Counted from the stretch's first letter, positions 35,106-42,948 are shown. The stretch: 64,000 nt of DNA from Flavobacterium sp. HJJ (GCF_015351475.1 NZ_JADKPR010000019.1:45792-109791); one strand, 5' to 3'. A program made the numbers and translations. Notes: generated by a model not told the origin, from the sequence alone.

Positions 35106-35227
35106 GACATATTACCAAAAATCGCGAAAATAGAAAGTAACATAAAAACTATAATTGGAGAACTGAAACCAAATTAAAAACGTGGCGTAACCGAAAAGCC
35201 AAAAGAGTAGGAAACTTAAAAATTAAA

Positions 35228-35605
35228 ATGGCTTTAGATTTAATTGCAAAATTCAGTGTTCTAGAAAAGGTAACACCAACAGAAAGTAAAGAGATATTTG
35301 ATGTGTTTTTAGCTCCAGAAGAAGAAATACTTTTATCATATAAACACGCAAGAGATAAAGTTGTTTTCACAACTTACAAAATTATTTGTTACGATGTTCA
35401 AGGATTTACAGGTGGCAAAAAAGAATACAGAATTTTTCCATATTCAAAAATATCATCTTTTTCAGTTGAAACTGCAGGATTTTTCGATACAGATGCAGAT
35501 TTCAAAATATGGGTTTCAGGAGTTGGATGTTTTGAAATTAAATTTGGAAAAAAATTAGACATTAAAGAAGTTGGTTCTTTAATGGCAAGCAAAATTTCAC
35601 ATTAA
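35228..35605 (+). CDS. Bacterial PH-domain protein (cassette 6, first gene)
   Basis: 125 residues that form one bacterial PH domain (PF08000 type): EEILLSYKHARDKVVFTTYK, then RIFPYSKISSFSVETAGFFD and the C-terminal helix DIKEVGSLMASKI. Such proteins are cytoplasmic, oligomeric and of largely unknown role. About 122 bases separate it from the GTT box. A lipoprotein gene follows 14 bases on in the same cassette. Confidence 0.8.
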   Translation: MALDLIAKFSVLEKVTPTESKEIFDVFLAPEEEILLSYKHARDKVVFTTYKIICYDVQGFTGGKKEYRIFPYSKISSFSVETAGFFDTDADFKIWVSGVGCFEIKFGKKLDIKEVGSLMASKISH

Positions 35606-35619
35606 ACAAAATCTAAACA

Positions 35620-36099
35620 ATGAAAAATTTTATTAAAATATTGCTTATTAGTTTTGTATTTACATCTTGTTTAAATTCAAATAAAAATGAAGCAGTAGCA
35701 ACAGAAAAAAAAACAATAGTTAATGTTTCAGATATTATTGGAAAAGACCAAACAGAAATTGAAAAAATTTTAGGGAAACCTGATAATCTTGAAATGGTTA
35801 AACCAAGTAATACACCTTGTGAAAATAAACCTTGTGAAAAAGCCAATTATCAATCTGACAAATTTGAAATTGTATTCATAAATGGCAAAGCAGATTGGAT
35901 AACAATAAATAAACTTTCTGAAAACGAAATCAATAATGAAAATATTGAATTGTTAGGTTTGAAATCTGCGGAACCAAGTTTTGATAATCCAGGAAATGTT
36001 AAGAAATGGAATAATATAGAAAACATAAAAGAGATTAGTGTATTCGATAATGGTTCAGGAAAAATAGATTATATATACATTAAAGCATTAACAGAATAA
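35620..36099 (+). CDS. Putative lipoprotein (cassette 6, second gene)
   Basis: 159 residues, lipoprotein signal ending FVFTSCLN (Cys16). After a linker, DIIGKDQTEIEKILGKPDN resembles the SmpA/BamE-like helix-loop that opens small lipoproteins, but the rest is not clearly of that fold. Envelope location; function unknown. Its 3' attC is interrupted by a group II intron. Confidence 0.6.
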   Translation: MKNFIKILLISFVFTSCLNSNKNEAVATEKKTIVNVSDIIGKDQTEIEKILGKPDNLEMVKPSNTPCENKPCEKANYQSDKFEIVFINGKADWITINKLSENEINNENIELLGLKSAEPSFDNPGNVKKWNNIENIKEISVFDNGSGKIDYIYIKALTE

Positions 36100-36114
36100 A
36101 AAATACGTCGCACA

Positions 36115-36766
36115 ATCGAGTAGACGGCTCCGCCCCTAAAGGGACGGAGTGCGCCTCTCACACCACCGTGCATACGGGTCACGTACACGGCGGTTCGCAA
36201 AGAGATGGGTTGAGTTCGATATAAACATCGGTTAAGGATTGATAACCACGCTGTTTTAAGCGTTTCAAAGTAATGGTGGTACTCAAAATCGGGCTCTGTG
36301 CAATTGCCCAACCCCCTTTTCTCGTTCGGCTAAATGCATAGGAATGGCCTTGGTCAACTCCAAACCGAATGAGATTCTTTCCCTTTCTCTTTCTTTCAGG
36401 TTTCTTCCAATCGTGCCAAATGCAGTATTGAAGTCGGTTTACTCATAAGTTTTTATTGTTTTTTTTGGTCTTCGTGATACCGCTTCGCTAAATTCTGTTC
36501 GTCAGTACCGGATTTTGCCGTTTATTCACAAAGTATTTATTTGCTCTTTTGGAGTTCATGAATACTTCATATTTCGCTTCCTTCAGTTCTAGCTTCGCAG
36601 CTAACAACCTTGCGACGTGCTAATGGTTCGGGGTTTCAATCCGCCCACAAGGGACTTGCACCCTCTGGAAAAATACACGCTGTAGGATTTGTTATCTAAT
36701 CCAAAATTTGTATTTTCGGATTTTTATCAAACATTACAGCGTGTGTCCTGCTCATGCATGGCACAC
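36115..36766 (-). mobile_element. Degenerate group II intron inserted in an attC
   Basis: On the minus strand it begins GTGTGCCATGCATG (a group II GUGYG-type 5' end) and ends in CTACTCGAT (AY-type 3' end). Domain I is indicated by GGGTGCAAGTCCCTTGTGGG and a GCGAAGCTAGAACTGAAGGA segment. Near the 3' end CCGCCGTGTACG-TGACC-CGTATGCACGGTGG folds as a domain V-type hairpin with a two-base bulge. Only 652 bases remain against some 1.8-2.5 kb for an intron with its protein, so an internal deletion removed most of the reverse transcriptase. Insertion inside attC on the bottom strand is the habit of group IIC-attC introns. Confidence 0.85.
36179..36442 (-). pseudogene. C-terminal remnant of group II intron reverse transcriptase/maturase
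   Basis: About 87 codons without a start remain, stopping at 36179. The reading (CIWHDWKKPERKRKGKNLIR, then FSRTRKGGWAIAQSPIL and GYQSLTDVYIELNP) matches the maturase/DNA-binding end of intron-encoded proteins (WKKxxTRxKNLxxLG...TRKGYWR...SPIL). A TGA stands directly upstream at 36443-36445, followed by sequence unrelated to the protein, so the reverse transcriptase domain has been deleted. The intron can no longer move by itself. Confidence 0.8.
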
Positions 36767-36918
36767 ACACTTGCTACAAAAGATTTGGGCATTTGGCATA
36801 ATTTGAAAATGGTTTTATATTTGGAAAGATTTGGCAAATCCGAAAAATGGTCTTAATTTAATCCCAAACCCACTATAGTAGCAACACGTTATGGGTTACT
36901 TTAAAGAACCGACGATAG

Positions 36919-37476
36919 ATGAGAAAAAATATATTGATTCTAATTTTGGCTTTCCTACTTTTTGCCTGTAATTCACAGACAGAAAAGAAAAAACCAATTA
37001 TTAAGACTGCTGACAATTCTGTCGTGATTTTGATTAATAAAAAATCAGAAAAATTCATTCCTGAGACAAAGGGAACTGAAAAATTTGATACAATAATAGC
37101 CGACAGCAAGATACAAATCACTATTAAAAAAACAGACCTTGACAGTTACGTAATCAATGAATATGAAGAAGATGGTAACAAACAAATTGACAAATATAGA
37201 GATGCTGAAATATCGCTTACAATTAAACAAAATTCACAAATATTTTTAGACACTGTATTTACAAAAAAACAGTTTTCGAAATATGTTAACAAAGGATTTT
37301 TAGATAATGCCATTTTTTTAAATTATTGGTTTGAGGCGTCAGGGAAAGACAAAATTCAATTCTTTGGAGTAATTGCTAAACCAGAGACCGACAATACAAT
37401 TGACTTTTATCATTATTTTGATTTGGCAAATAGAAAATTGACTTTTGTTCAAAAAACTGAAGAAGATGAAGATTAA
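36919..37476 (+). CDS. Putative lipoprotein (cassette 7)
   Basis: 185 residues, signal ending LLFACNSQ, lipidation at Cys16. The body is beta-rich and charged, no recognised domain. The cassette ends GTTATGGGTT / AACCCATAAC are perfect ten-base complements. Function unknown. Confidence 0.6.
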   Translation: MRKNILILILAFLLFACNSQTEKKKPIIKTADNSVVILINKKSEKFIPETKGTEKFDTIIADSKIQITIKKTDLDSYVINEYEEDGNKQIDKYRDAEISLTIKQNSQIFLDTVFTKKQFSKYVNKGFLDNAIFLNYWFEASGKDKIQFFGVIAKPETDNTIDFYHYFDLANRKLTFVQKTEEDED

Positions 37477-37484
37477 AAAGCAAC

Positions 37485-37616
37485 CCATAACCGCTACTGC
37501 AACGGATTTGGGCAATAGGCTTAATGGAAAAATGGTCAAGTATCTGGATCATTTGGCAAATCCGAAGAATGGGCTTAATTTAGTCTCAAACCCACTGTAA
37601 TAGCAACACGTTGTGA
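37485..37616 (+). repeat. attC-like site 7
   Basis: R'' CCATAAC, arm CCGCTACTGCAACGGATTTG, 3' arm CTCAAACCCACTGTAATAGC, R' GTTGTGA. A subtype with GCAACACGTT before the core, as in site 6. Confidence 0.85.
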
Positions 37617-37640
37617 GCTATTTTACCATAATAACTAAAT

Positions 37641-38324
37641 ATGAAAACCTTAAATAAAATATTATTAGTTATTATTTTGACAACTAATATATCTTTAGCG
37701 CAAAAATATAAATTAGAACTGCCTGAAATAACCAATTCATTTGAAAAATTTAATCTTGATACTTTACCTAATTCATCTGACAAATATATCGGGTACACAA
37801 AGAAAAATAAGAAAGGCAAAACTATATATGTTAATATTGGAAAAAATGAATATGTAGAAAATGATTCATTACACTTTTGCTTAATACGTTATACTAAATC
37901 TGATGATAGTAAATCCACATTTTCTGGATATGATTTTTCTATTAATCCAATAGTTGGCATCTATAAAGAATTTCATGAAAATGGAAATATAAAACTTAAA
38001 GGAATATATTGTTTCTTAGGTTTTAAAATTGGTAATTGGTATAAATATGACGAAAATGGAGAATTAATTAATGTTGAGAATTTTGATCGTGATTATAAAT
38101 TTGGCTATAAAAAAGTATTTAGTTTCTGTTTAATAAATAAAATTTCATTGCAAAGAATAAACAACGATAAGTCAGTATCTCAAATTAGAAAATATAATAA
38201 GTGTTGGTATATTCAATCACAACCTGATTACAATAAACGTGTTTATAAAGAATATGAAATAGATGGTAATACAGGGAAATTGATTAGCACAAAAGAACTG
38301 CCGTTAGAAGTATATTCAGAGTAA
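37641..38324 (+). CDS. Exported MORN-variant repeat protein (cassette 8, first gene)
   Basis: 227 residues, signal peptide ending NISLAQ. MORN-like steps are visible: GIYKEFHENGNIKLKGIYCF and GNWYKYDENGELINVENFD, as in the toxin-antitoxin YwqK/MORN-variant family. Envelope-exposed; partner unknown. The next gene starts 32 bases later in the same cassette. Confidence 0.65.
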   Translation: MKTLNKILLVIILTTNISLAQKYKLELPEITNSFEKFNLDTLPNSSDKYIGYTKKNKKGKTIYVNIGKNEYVENDSLHFCLIRYTKSDDSKSTFSGYDFSINPIVGIYKEFHENGNIKLKGIYCFLGFKIGNWYKYDENGELINVENFDRDYKFGYKKVFSFCLINKISLQRINNDKSVSQIRKYNKCWYIQSQPDYNKRVYKEYEIDGNTGKLISTKELPLEVYSE

Positions 38325-38356
38325 TAAACATTATAATTAAAAACCAGAATTTATAA

Positions 38357-39463
38357 ATGAAACAAATTATTTACCTATCATTTTCCTTATTCACGATTTT
38401 GACTTTTGGACAAATTAAAGACCCAACTCCAAACTTTGATATTGAATGGCCATCGGCATCTCCTGGTGATAAATGGGATTTTTCTAAGAAACCCTATAAA
38501 AAAATAATAAATTCTGAACATAGTAAATGTATTGATGAATTTGATTCCATAGGAAGACATACTAAAAGAAGTGTTTTTTGGAACGAATATACCATAATTG
38601 AGATTAAAAGATATAAAGGTGATATGATTGTAGAGCACACGCTAAAACAAATCTCTAATTTTGATCAGAACGGTAATAAAATACGTCCAGACGAAATCAC
38701 AACGACTAAATTAAATCTAAACGACAAGGGAAAAATAATAGATGGCAAAACTTTCAAATTAACAAAAGACAGCATATATAAAATAATTGGTTATCAATAT
38801 TATGATAATAAAAACAGACTGATTAAATGCACTGATTCAACAGGACTTAAGTATATTTCAAATTTTTATTATTCAGGTAAAAATTTAATCAGAAAAGAAG
38901 AAATAAATCAAATTGATGCAAAGACAAAAACCTTTATGGACAGAATTTACAAATACAAAGACAACCAAATCGTTTTTTATGAATCAATTAGAAGTATATT
39001 TAAAAACAATATATTAACAGAGAAAACAAATAATAGCACTGTTGAACAGGAATTTAAAAATAACCTGATTGTAAAAAAAGTTATAAAAAATAAATCAGAA
39101 ACCATTGAGAGAAATTACACTTATGATAACGATAAGAACTTAATTACTTTTATTGAAACAAAAAAGAACAATTATGATGGTTTGATAACATCTCAAATGA
39201 AAAGAACCAAAAAGTATGAAAACAATCTTTTAGTTTATTCTGAAATGCAAGAGGGTTTAAGTACTGAACAAAGTAATTTTAGTTTTACATACTATTTTCA
39301 TTCAGATAATGAATCGTTAACAAAAACAGAAACAACTAATAACAAAAATAATTTTCAATGTGAATACCTGTATAATGAATATAATCATTTAGTTAAAACC
39401 ATTACTACTTATTCCAATGAACCTTCACAGAATGAAGTTGTATATGAAATTGAATACTATTAA
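38357..39463 (+). CDS. Exported hypothetical protein with YD/RHS-like repeats (cassette 8, second gene)
   Basis: 368 residues, signal peptide ending ILTFGQ. The mature part shows repeated Y(D/N)xxxxL patterns (YYDNKNRLIK, TYDNDKNLITFIE, YNEYNHLVKTITTYS) reminiscent of YD/RHS-type beta repeats. No catalytic domain is seen. Paired with the MORN-variant gene. Cassette ends match at nine of ten bases. Confidence 0.6.
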   Translation: MKQIIYLSFSLFTILTFGQIKDPTPNFDIEWPSASPGDKWDFSKKPYKKIINSEHSKCIDEFDSIGRHTKRSVFWNEYTIIEIKRYKGDMIVEHTLKQISNFDQNGNKIRPDEITTTKLNLNDKGKIIDGKTFKLTKDSIYKIIGYQYYDNKNRLIKCTDSTGLKYISNFYYSGKNLIRKEEINQIDAKTKTFMDRIYKYKDNQIVFYESIRSIFKNNILTEKTNNSTVEQEFKNNLIVKKVIKNKSETIERNYTYDNDKNLITFIETKKNNYDGLITSQMKRTKKYENNLLVYSEMQEGLSTEQSNFSFTYYFHSDNESLTKTETTNNKNNFQCEYLYNEYNHLVKTITTYSNEPSQNEVVYEIEYY

Positions 39464-39472
39464 AAAAACAGC

Positions 39473-39602
39473 ACACAACACGATGTTTTGCGAGATTTGG
39501 GCATTTTGCTTTTAAAAAAGGTCTTTTATTTGGAAGTTTAAGCAAAACCGAAAATAAGGCTTAATTTAACCCCAAACCTCTTGTAGTAAGGGAACCTTAT
39601 GT
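39473..39602 (+). repeat. attC-like site 8 with altered R' (C instead of G)
   Basis: R'' ACACAAC; arms of the site-5 subtype on the left and the common type on the right; the R' box reads CTTATGT where all earlier sites have GTT. The first G, the base at the recombination point, is changed. Confidence 0.75.
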
Positions 39603-39648
39603 GCTATGTAGCCAAAAAACTGCAGAAAATATAGAGGAAATGAAAAAT

Positions 39649-40167
39649 ATGAAGAGAATTATAATCTTATCTTTTTTATCAATTTTACTTGTTTCGTGCA
39701 AGGATAATTCCATTGAAAAAAATTACGAATTGGATTACAATCCAAATGAAGAAATTAACTTAGTAAATAAACAAAAATCAGGAATCGGATATAATATAAT
39801 ATCAATTCCTGGACATATACTTTTTTATGGACATTCAAAAGATTATATAATTGTTATTCAAAAACCATCAGATAGTATTTATAATTTTAATGAAAACTTA
39901 AAATATGATAAAATGATGGAAAAAGTTTTTAAAAGTAATTTTAATCAATTTTGGATTTTGAAAGTTAAAAATGATAGTTTATTTGGACCGTTCCAAAAAG
40001 CTGAATATCTAAAAAAACGAAAAGAAATTGGAGTTCCTGACAATCTTAAAATAAACTACTCAACAGAAGAATTTTATTTAAAAGTTCAAAGAAAAGACAT
40101 ACAATATAAGAATCCAGACTCTGAAGTTGTAGATGTTAAAAACTTAATGGGAAATCAGCCGAAATAA
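39649..40167 (+). CDS. Putative lipoprotein (cassette 9)
   Basis: 172 residues from the ATG at 39649 (MKRIIILSFLSILLVSCKDN); an ATG three codons upstream at 39640 is equally possible. Lipidation at the Cys of LLVSC. Remainder is charged, no recognised domain. Function unknown; single gene between sites 8 and 9. Confidence 0.6.
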   Translation: MKRIIILSFLSILLVSCKDNSIEKNYELDYNPNEEINLVNKQKSGIGYNIISIPGHILFYGHSKDYIIVIQKPSDSIYNFNENLKYDKMMEKVFKSNFNQFWILKVKNDSLFGPFQKAEYLKKRKEIGVPDNLKINYSTEEFYLKVQRKDIQYKNPDSEVVDVKNLMGNQPK

Positions 40168-40177
40168 AAAACACATC

Positions 40178-40289
40178 ACACAACCGCTACTACAAAAGAT
40201 TTGGGCATTTGTCTTAATTTGAAAATGGTTTTGTCAGAAAATAAGTCTTAATTTAACCCCAAACCTCTTGTAGCAAGGGAACTTTATAT
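40178..40289 (+). repeat. attC-like site 9, shortened, altered R'
   Basis: R'' ACACAAC, arms present, centre about 20 bases shorter than in other copies. R' reads TTTATAT instead of GTT. Confidence 0.7.
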
Positions 40290-40311
40290 GCAAGCCTTAA
40301 ACAACTTAACA

Positions 40312-40731
40312 ATGAAAAGAACTCTATCTGTATTTTTTATGTTTCTCTCTTTTTTTGCTATATCACAGACACAAAAGAAAAATGAGAAATCAATAGACAA
40401 AATTGAATCAAACTGTCTAAATAAAAGTGAAATTTCTAATGCGGAAATGTGTAACTGCACAATAAAAGCAAGAGAATCGTGGGACAAAGAATTAAACAAA
40501 TATTACGGACTTTTGAAAACTAAACTTCCAAAAGAAGCATTTGAAATTTTGAAAGAATCACAAAAACAATGGATAAATTATCGAGATAAAGAATATTTGT
40601 TTATTTCTAAATTTTATTATGAAGTTAAGGAAGGAACAATGTGGTTCACGGTAGCAGAAAATAAGAAAAAGGAAATTGTGAAAGAAAGAACGCTGGAATT
40701 AGAAGAATACTATAGAATGTTAGACTTTTAA
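40312..40731 (+). CDS. Exported LprI/DUF1311-like protein (cassette 10)
   Basis: 139 residues from the ATG at 40312 (signal peptide MKRTLSVFFMFLSFFAISQ); an upstream frame to 40288 lies in the attC. NAEMCNCTIKARESWDKELN and EILKESQKQWINYRDKEYLF match the lysozyme-inhibitor LprI (DUF1311) pattern: paired Cys, WDxxLNxxYxxL and L...Q..W...RD. LprI relatives inhibit lysozyme; family assignment is good, target unproven. Last recognisable cassette; its 3' site is broken by a MITE. Confidence 0.75.
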   Translation: MKRTLSVFFMFLSFFAISQTQKKNEKSIDKIESNCLNKSEISNAEMCNCTIKARESWDKELNKYYGLLKTKLPKEAFEILKESQKQWINYRDKEYLFISKFYYEVKEGTMWFTVAENKKKEIVKERTLELEEYYRMLDF

Positions 40732-40740
40732 AAAGCCTGC

Positions 40741-40965
40741 ATATAACATCGGTGGCTGTTGTACAACTAACTCTTAGTTTAATTTTGATTTCTTTTTATA
40801 AATATTTAATTCGTAATACATTAAAAATAAATTAAATGAAATTTACACATTTTGAGTTTCTTGACAAATATCACTTATTTTTGAGTTATAAAACAGCCAC
40901 ATTTGCTACAAGAGATTTGGGCAATTTTCTTAATTTAAAGAGGGTTTTGAACTTGGAAAATTAAT
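40741..40965 (+). repeat. attC-like site 10, MITE-interrupted and truncated
   Basis: R'' ATATAAC, then the MITE at 40752-40900, then TTGCTACAAGAGATTTGGGC and similarity fading after about 40960. The 3' arm and R' box are missing, so the array ends here. The remaining bases to 41131 show no gene. Confidence 0.7.
40752..40900. mobile_element. MITE-like element, copy 2
   Basis: 149 bp, ends GTGGCTGTTGTACAACT / AGTTATAAAACAGCCAC, same length as copy 1 and similar over its whole length (shared TTTAGTTTAATTTTGAT and TTGAGTT blocks). Target duplication is no longer clear, so this copy is older. Confidence 0.8.
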
Positions 40966-41131
40966 GATTAACCAAAATCATGCATATTTAACCACAAGTA
41001 TCGCCAGGTTGTGAAACGTCAGAAAGTGGCTATTTCTTTGAATTCTTTCCTGACAAGGCTGAACTGCAAATAAAAGAAACAGATAATATTTATATTTAAA
41101 AAGAACAAACTTATAAATAAAACCAAATATT

Positions 41132-41527
41132 ATGAAAACTAAAATGATATGGGCAAATCTTTCCTCAAGTGATTTGGAGAAAACGGCAAAGTTTTATACT
41201 GATTTGGGTTTCAAAGAAAATTGCCAACGGACAGAAGAATTGGTAAGTATCCTTTTTGCTGACAACAATTTTATTATTAATTTCTTTGCAGACAAAAGAT
41301 TTGAATCTGCCTTGAAAGGCAACATAACCAACACTAAAAACGACAATGAAATTATCTTTTCCCTGTCGGCTGACAGCAGGGAAGATGTTGACCGCTGGTT
41401 TGAAAAAGTGAAACAGGCAGGCGGAGAAATTTTCTCCAATCCGGAAAATTTTGAGGCAGGCTATACTTTTGGTTTTGCCGATCCTGACGGACATAAATTC
41501 AATTTCCTGTATTGGCCTGGAATGTGA
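41132..41527 (+). CDS. VOC-family (glyoxalase/bleomycin-resistance-like) protein
   Basis: 131 residues of the vicinal oxygen chelate fold: MIWANLSSSDLEKTAKFYTD at the start, FADNNFIINFF in the middle and AGYTFGFADPDGHKFNFLYW at the end, with the DPDGH metal-site motif. Such proteins are glyoxalases, dioxygenases or antibiotic-binding proteins; this short form is unassigned. It lies outside the cassette array, 170 bases past the broken last attC. Confidence 0.85.
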   Translation: MKTKMIWANLSSSDLEKTAKFYTDLGFKENCQRTEELVSILFADNNFIINFFADKRFESALKGNITNTKNDNEIIFSLSADSREDVDRWFEKVKQAGGEIFSNPENFEAGYTFGFADPDGHKFNFLYWPGM

Positions 41528-41708
41528 TTTTGCTTTTTCAACAGATTAAAATCCGTTGCTGCGATATTATCCGAGCCTGTGGTCTATAATGTAAAAGTCC
41601 ATAAAATATGGGTATTAAAACGTTTCCAAAAGAATAACCACACAACAAAAAAACTCAAAATCAAATCATTAGAATAAAAAAATCATTAAAACATTTGCGA
41701 AACCGAAA

Positions 41709-41730
41709 AGTTGCGCATATATTTGCAACT
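41709..41730. promoter_or_regulatory. Promoter with overlapping ArsR-type operator
   Basis: The dyad AGTTGC-10 bases-GCAACT covers the -7 box TATATTTG (41718-41725), 25 bases before the arsR-like ATG at 41755. A repressor bound here would block its own promoter. Confidence 0.5.
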
Positions 41731-41754
41731 GATTGGTTTCTTAATTAAAAAAGT

Positions 41755-42075
41755 ATGAGAAGAGATGTTTTTCAAGCCATAGCCGATCCGACAAGAAGAG
41801 CTATCATCGCCTTAATTGCCTTACAGGCCATGACGCCTAACACAATTGCTGAAAATTTCAATACTACGCGACAAGCGATTTCAAAACACCTCCGCATACT
41901 AACGGAATGCGAATTGGTAAAACAAGTACAGCAGGGCAGAGAAATCTATTATTCGCTTGAAATCAAGAAAATGAAGGAAATAGACGAATGGTTAGAACAA
42001 TACCGAAAAATTTGGGAAATCCGTTTTGACCAGCTCGATGACGTATTATCAACAATTAAAAAAAATAAAAAATGA
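41755..42075 (+). CDS. ArsR-family transcriptional regulator
   Basis: 106 residues, a winged helix-turn-helix: RDVFQAIADPTRRAIIALIA then NTIAENFNTTRQAISKHLRIL (the recognition helix) and the wing LVKQVQQGREIYYSLE. No CxC metal site of the ArsR sensor type is present, so this is the SdpR/metal-free subtype. It shares an ATGA overlap with the SRPBCC gene, a pairing typical of such regulators. Probably autorepressor at 41709-41730. Confidence 0.9.
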   Translation: MRRDVFQAIADPTRRAIIALIALQAMTPNTIAENFNTTRQAISKHLRILTECELVKQVQQGREIYYSLEIKKMKEIDEWLEQYRKIWEIRFDQLDDVLSTIKKNKK

Positions 42076-42572
42076 ACAACAATCTGCTATTTGATTTTAC
42101 CGTTGACAAAACAGCCAAAACGGTAGTCATAAACCGAGAATTTAATGCCGATCTTTCGCTGGTATGGGATGCTTTTACCACGAAAGAACTGCTGGATCAG
42201 TGGGTTGCTCCAAAACCTTGGACTTCCAGAACAAAATACATGGATTTTAAAGTTGGCGGAAAACGCTTTTATGCGATGGTGAGCCCAGAGGGGCAGGAAC
42301 ATTGGTCCATTCAGGAATATACTTCTATTAGCCCGAAGACCCATTTTAAAATGTACAACGCTTTTGCCGACAAGGACGAAAATCCTCAATTACCGGGCTC
42401 CGAATGGGATTATAATTTCAGTGAAGAAAACGGAAAAACAAAAGTCCGCATCTCAATTTACAATGAATCTCTTGAACGCATGGAGAGAATGATCGAAATG
42501 GGTTTCAAAGAAGGATTCACAATGTCTATCGACAACCTAGAAGAATTATTGGAAGCATTATCGAAAAAATAA
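42072..42572 (+). CDS. SRPBCC/AHSA1-domain protein
   Basis: 166 residues of the START/Bet v1-like fold: FNADLSLVWDAFTTKELLDQW (ligand cavity entry), FKVGGKRFYAMVSPEGQEH and the long C-terminal helix GFKEGFTMSIDNLEELLEAL. Related to the Aha1 C-terminal domain; binds hydrophobic ligands, exact ligand unknown. Translationally coupled to arsR by a 4-base overlap. A weak CTTTCCC...GGG hairpin at about 42611-42645 may end the unit. Confidence 0.9.
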   Translation: MNNNLLFDFTVDKTAKTVVINREFNADLSLVWDAFTTKELLDQWVAPKPWTSRTKYMDFKVGGKRFYAMVSPEGQEHWSIQEYTSISPKTHFKMYNAFADKDENPQLPGSEWDYNFSEENGKTKVRISIYNESLERMERMIEMGFKEGFTMSIDNLEELLEALSKK

Positions 42573-42655
42573 TTTCGCTTCCAGAACTAAAAGACAATAA
42601 AACAAACCTCACTTTCCCGATATAATTAGGGATAAAGCGGGGTTCTTTATTTATA

Positions 42656-42809
42656 TTTTATGACTATCCGCAAAGCATACTAAATGTTTTTTTTTGCCAC
42701 TGATTACACAGATTCTCACAGATTTTACATGCCTTTTTTAGAAATCTGTGTTAATCTTTATAATCTGTGACCAATTTTATCGATTGGGTATTAGTCACGG
42801 ATAGTTATA
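42656..42809. repeat. Dispersed ~150-bp hairpin repeat, copy 2
   Basis: Nearly the same sequence as 4463-4615, starting TTTTATGACTATCCGCAAAG and ending CACGGATAGT; the right arm has one changed base (GTTAT for GTCAT) and the inner AATCTGTG words are slightly decayed. It fills most of the 376-base gap between the SRPBCC and DUF2625 genes. Confidence 0.85.
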
Positions 42810-42948
42810 TTATACTTTATGCTTTTCCATTAAAAGAACTCTTTTTTACAGCCAAAATCTAATATATTTATAATCAAAAACATCTCAACATTTTTAGATG
42901 AAGTTTTCTTGTCGAAAAATTAGACCCTAGCTTTATGAAAACGTACCA

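Larger units (their letters stand above)
36108..36894 (+). repeat. attC-like site 6, split by a group II intron
   Basis: The R'' part CGCACA ends at 36114, the intron occupies 36115-36766, and the rest resumes with ACACTTGCTACAAAAGATTT at 36767; R' is GTTATGG (36888-36894). Joined, the core reads CGTCGCACAACACTTGCTAC, which matches the cassette start GTTGTGCGACATA. Confidence 0.85.

Noticed and set aside
36069..36311. 80-residue minus-strand reading frame
   Set aside because: It runs through the group II intron end in the wrong frame; the true maturase remnant is read in another frame (36179-36442).
29126..41000. Reading the repeats as CRISPR or as simple terminators
   Set aside because: The repeats are 133 bp, spaced by whole genes of different length, and have gene-direction and core-box exchange rules that fit neither.
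29126..41131. Calling a complete integron with integrase
   Set aside because: No tyrosine recombinase gene is present anywhere in the window, so only cassette arrays can be claimed.
42611..42645. Terminator after the SRPBCC gene
   Set aside because: The stem CTTTCCC...GGG is weak with mismatches and no long T-run, so it is mentioned in the gene entry only.
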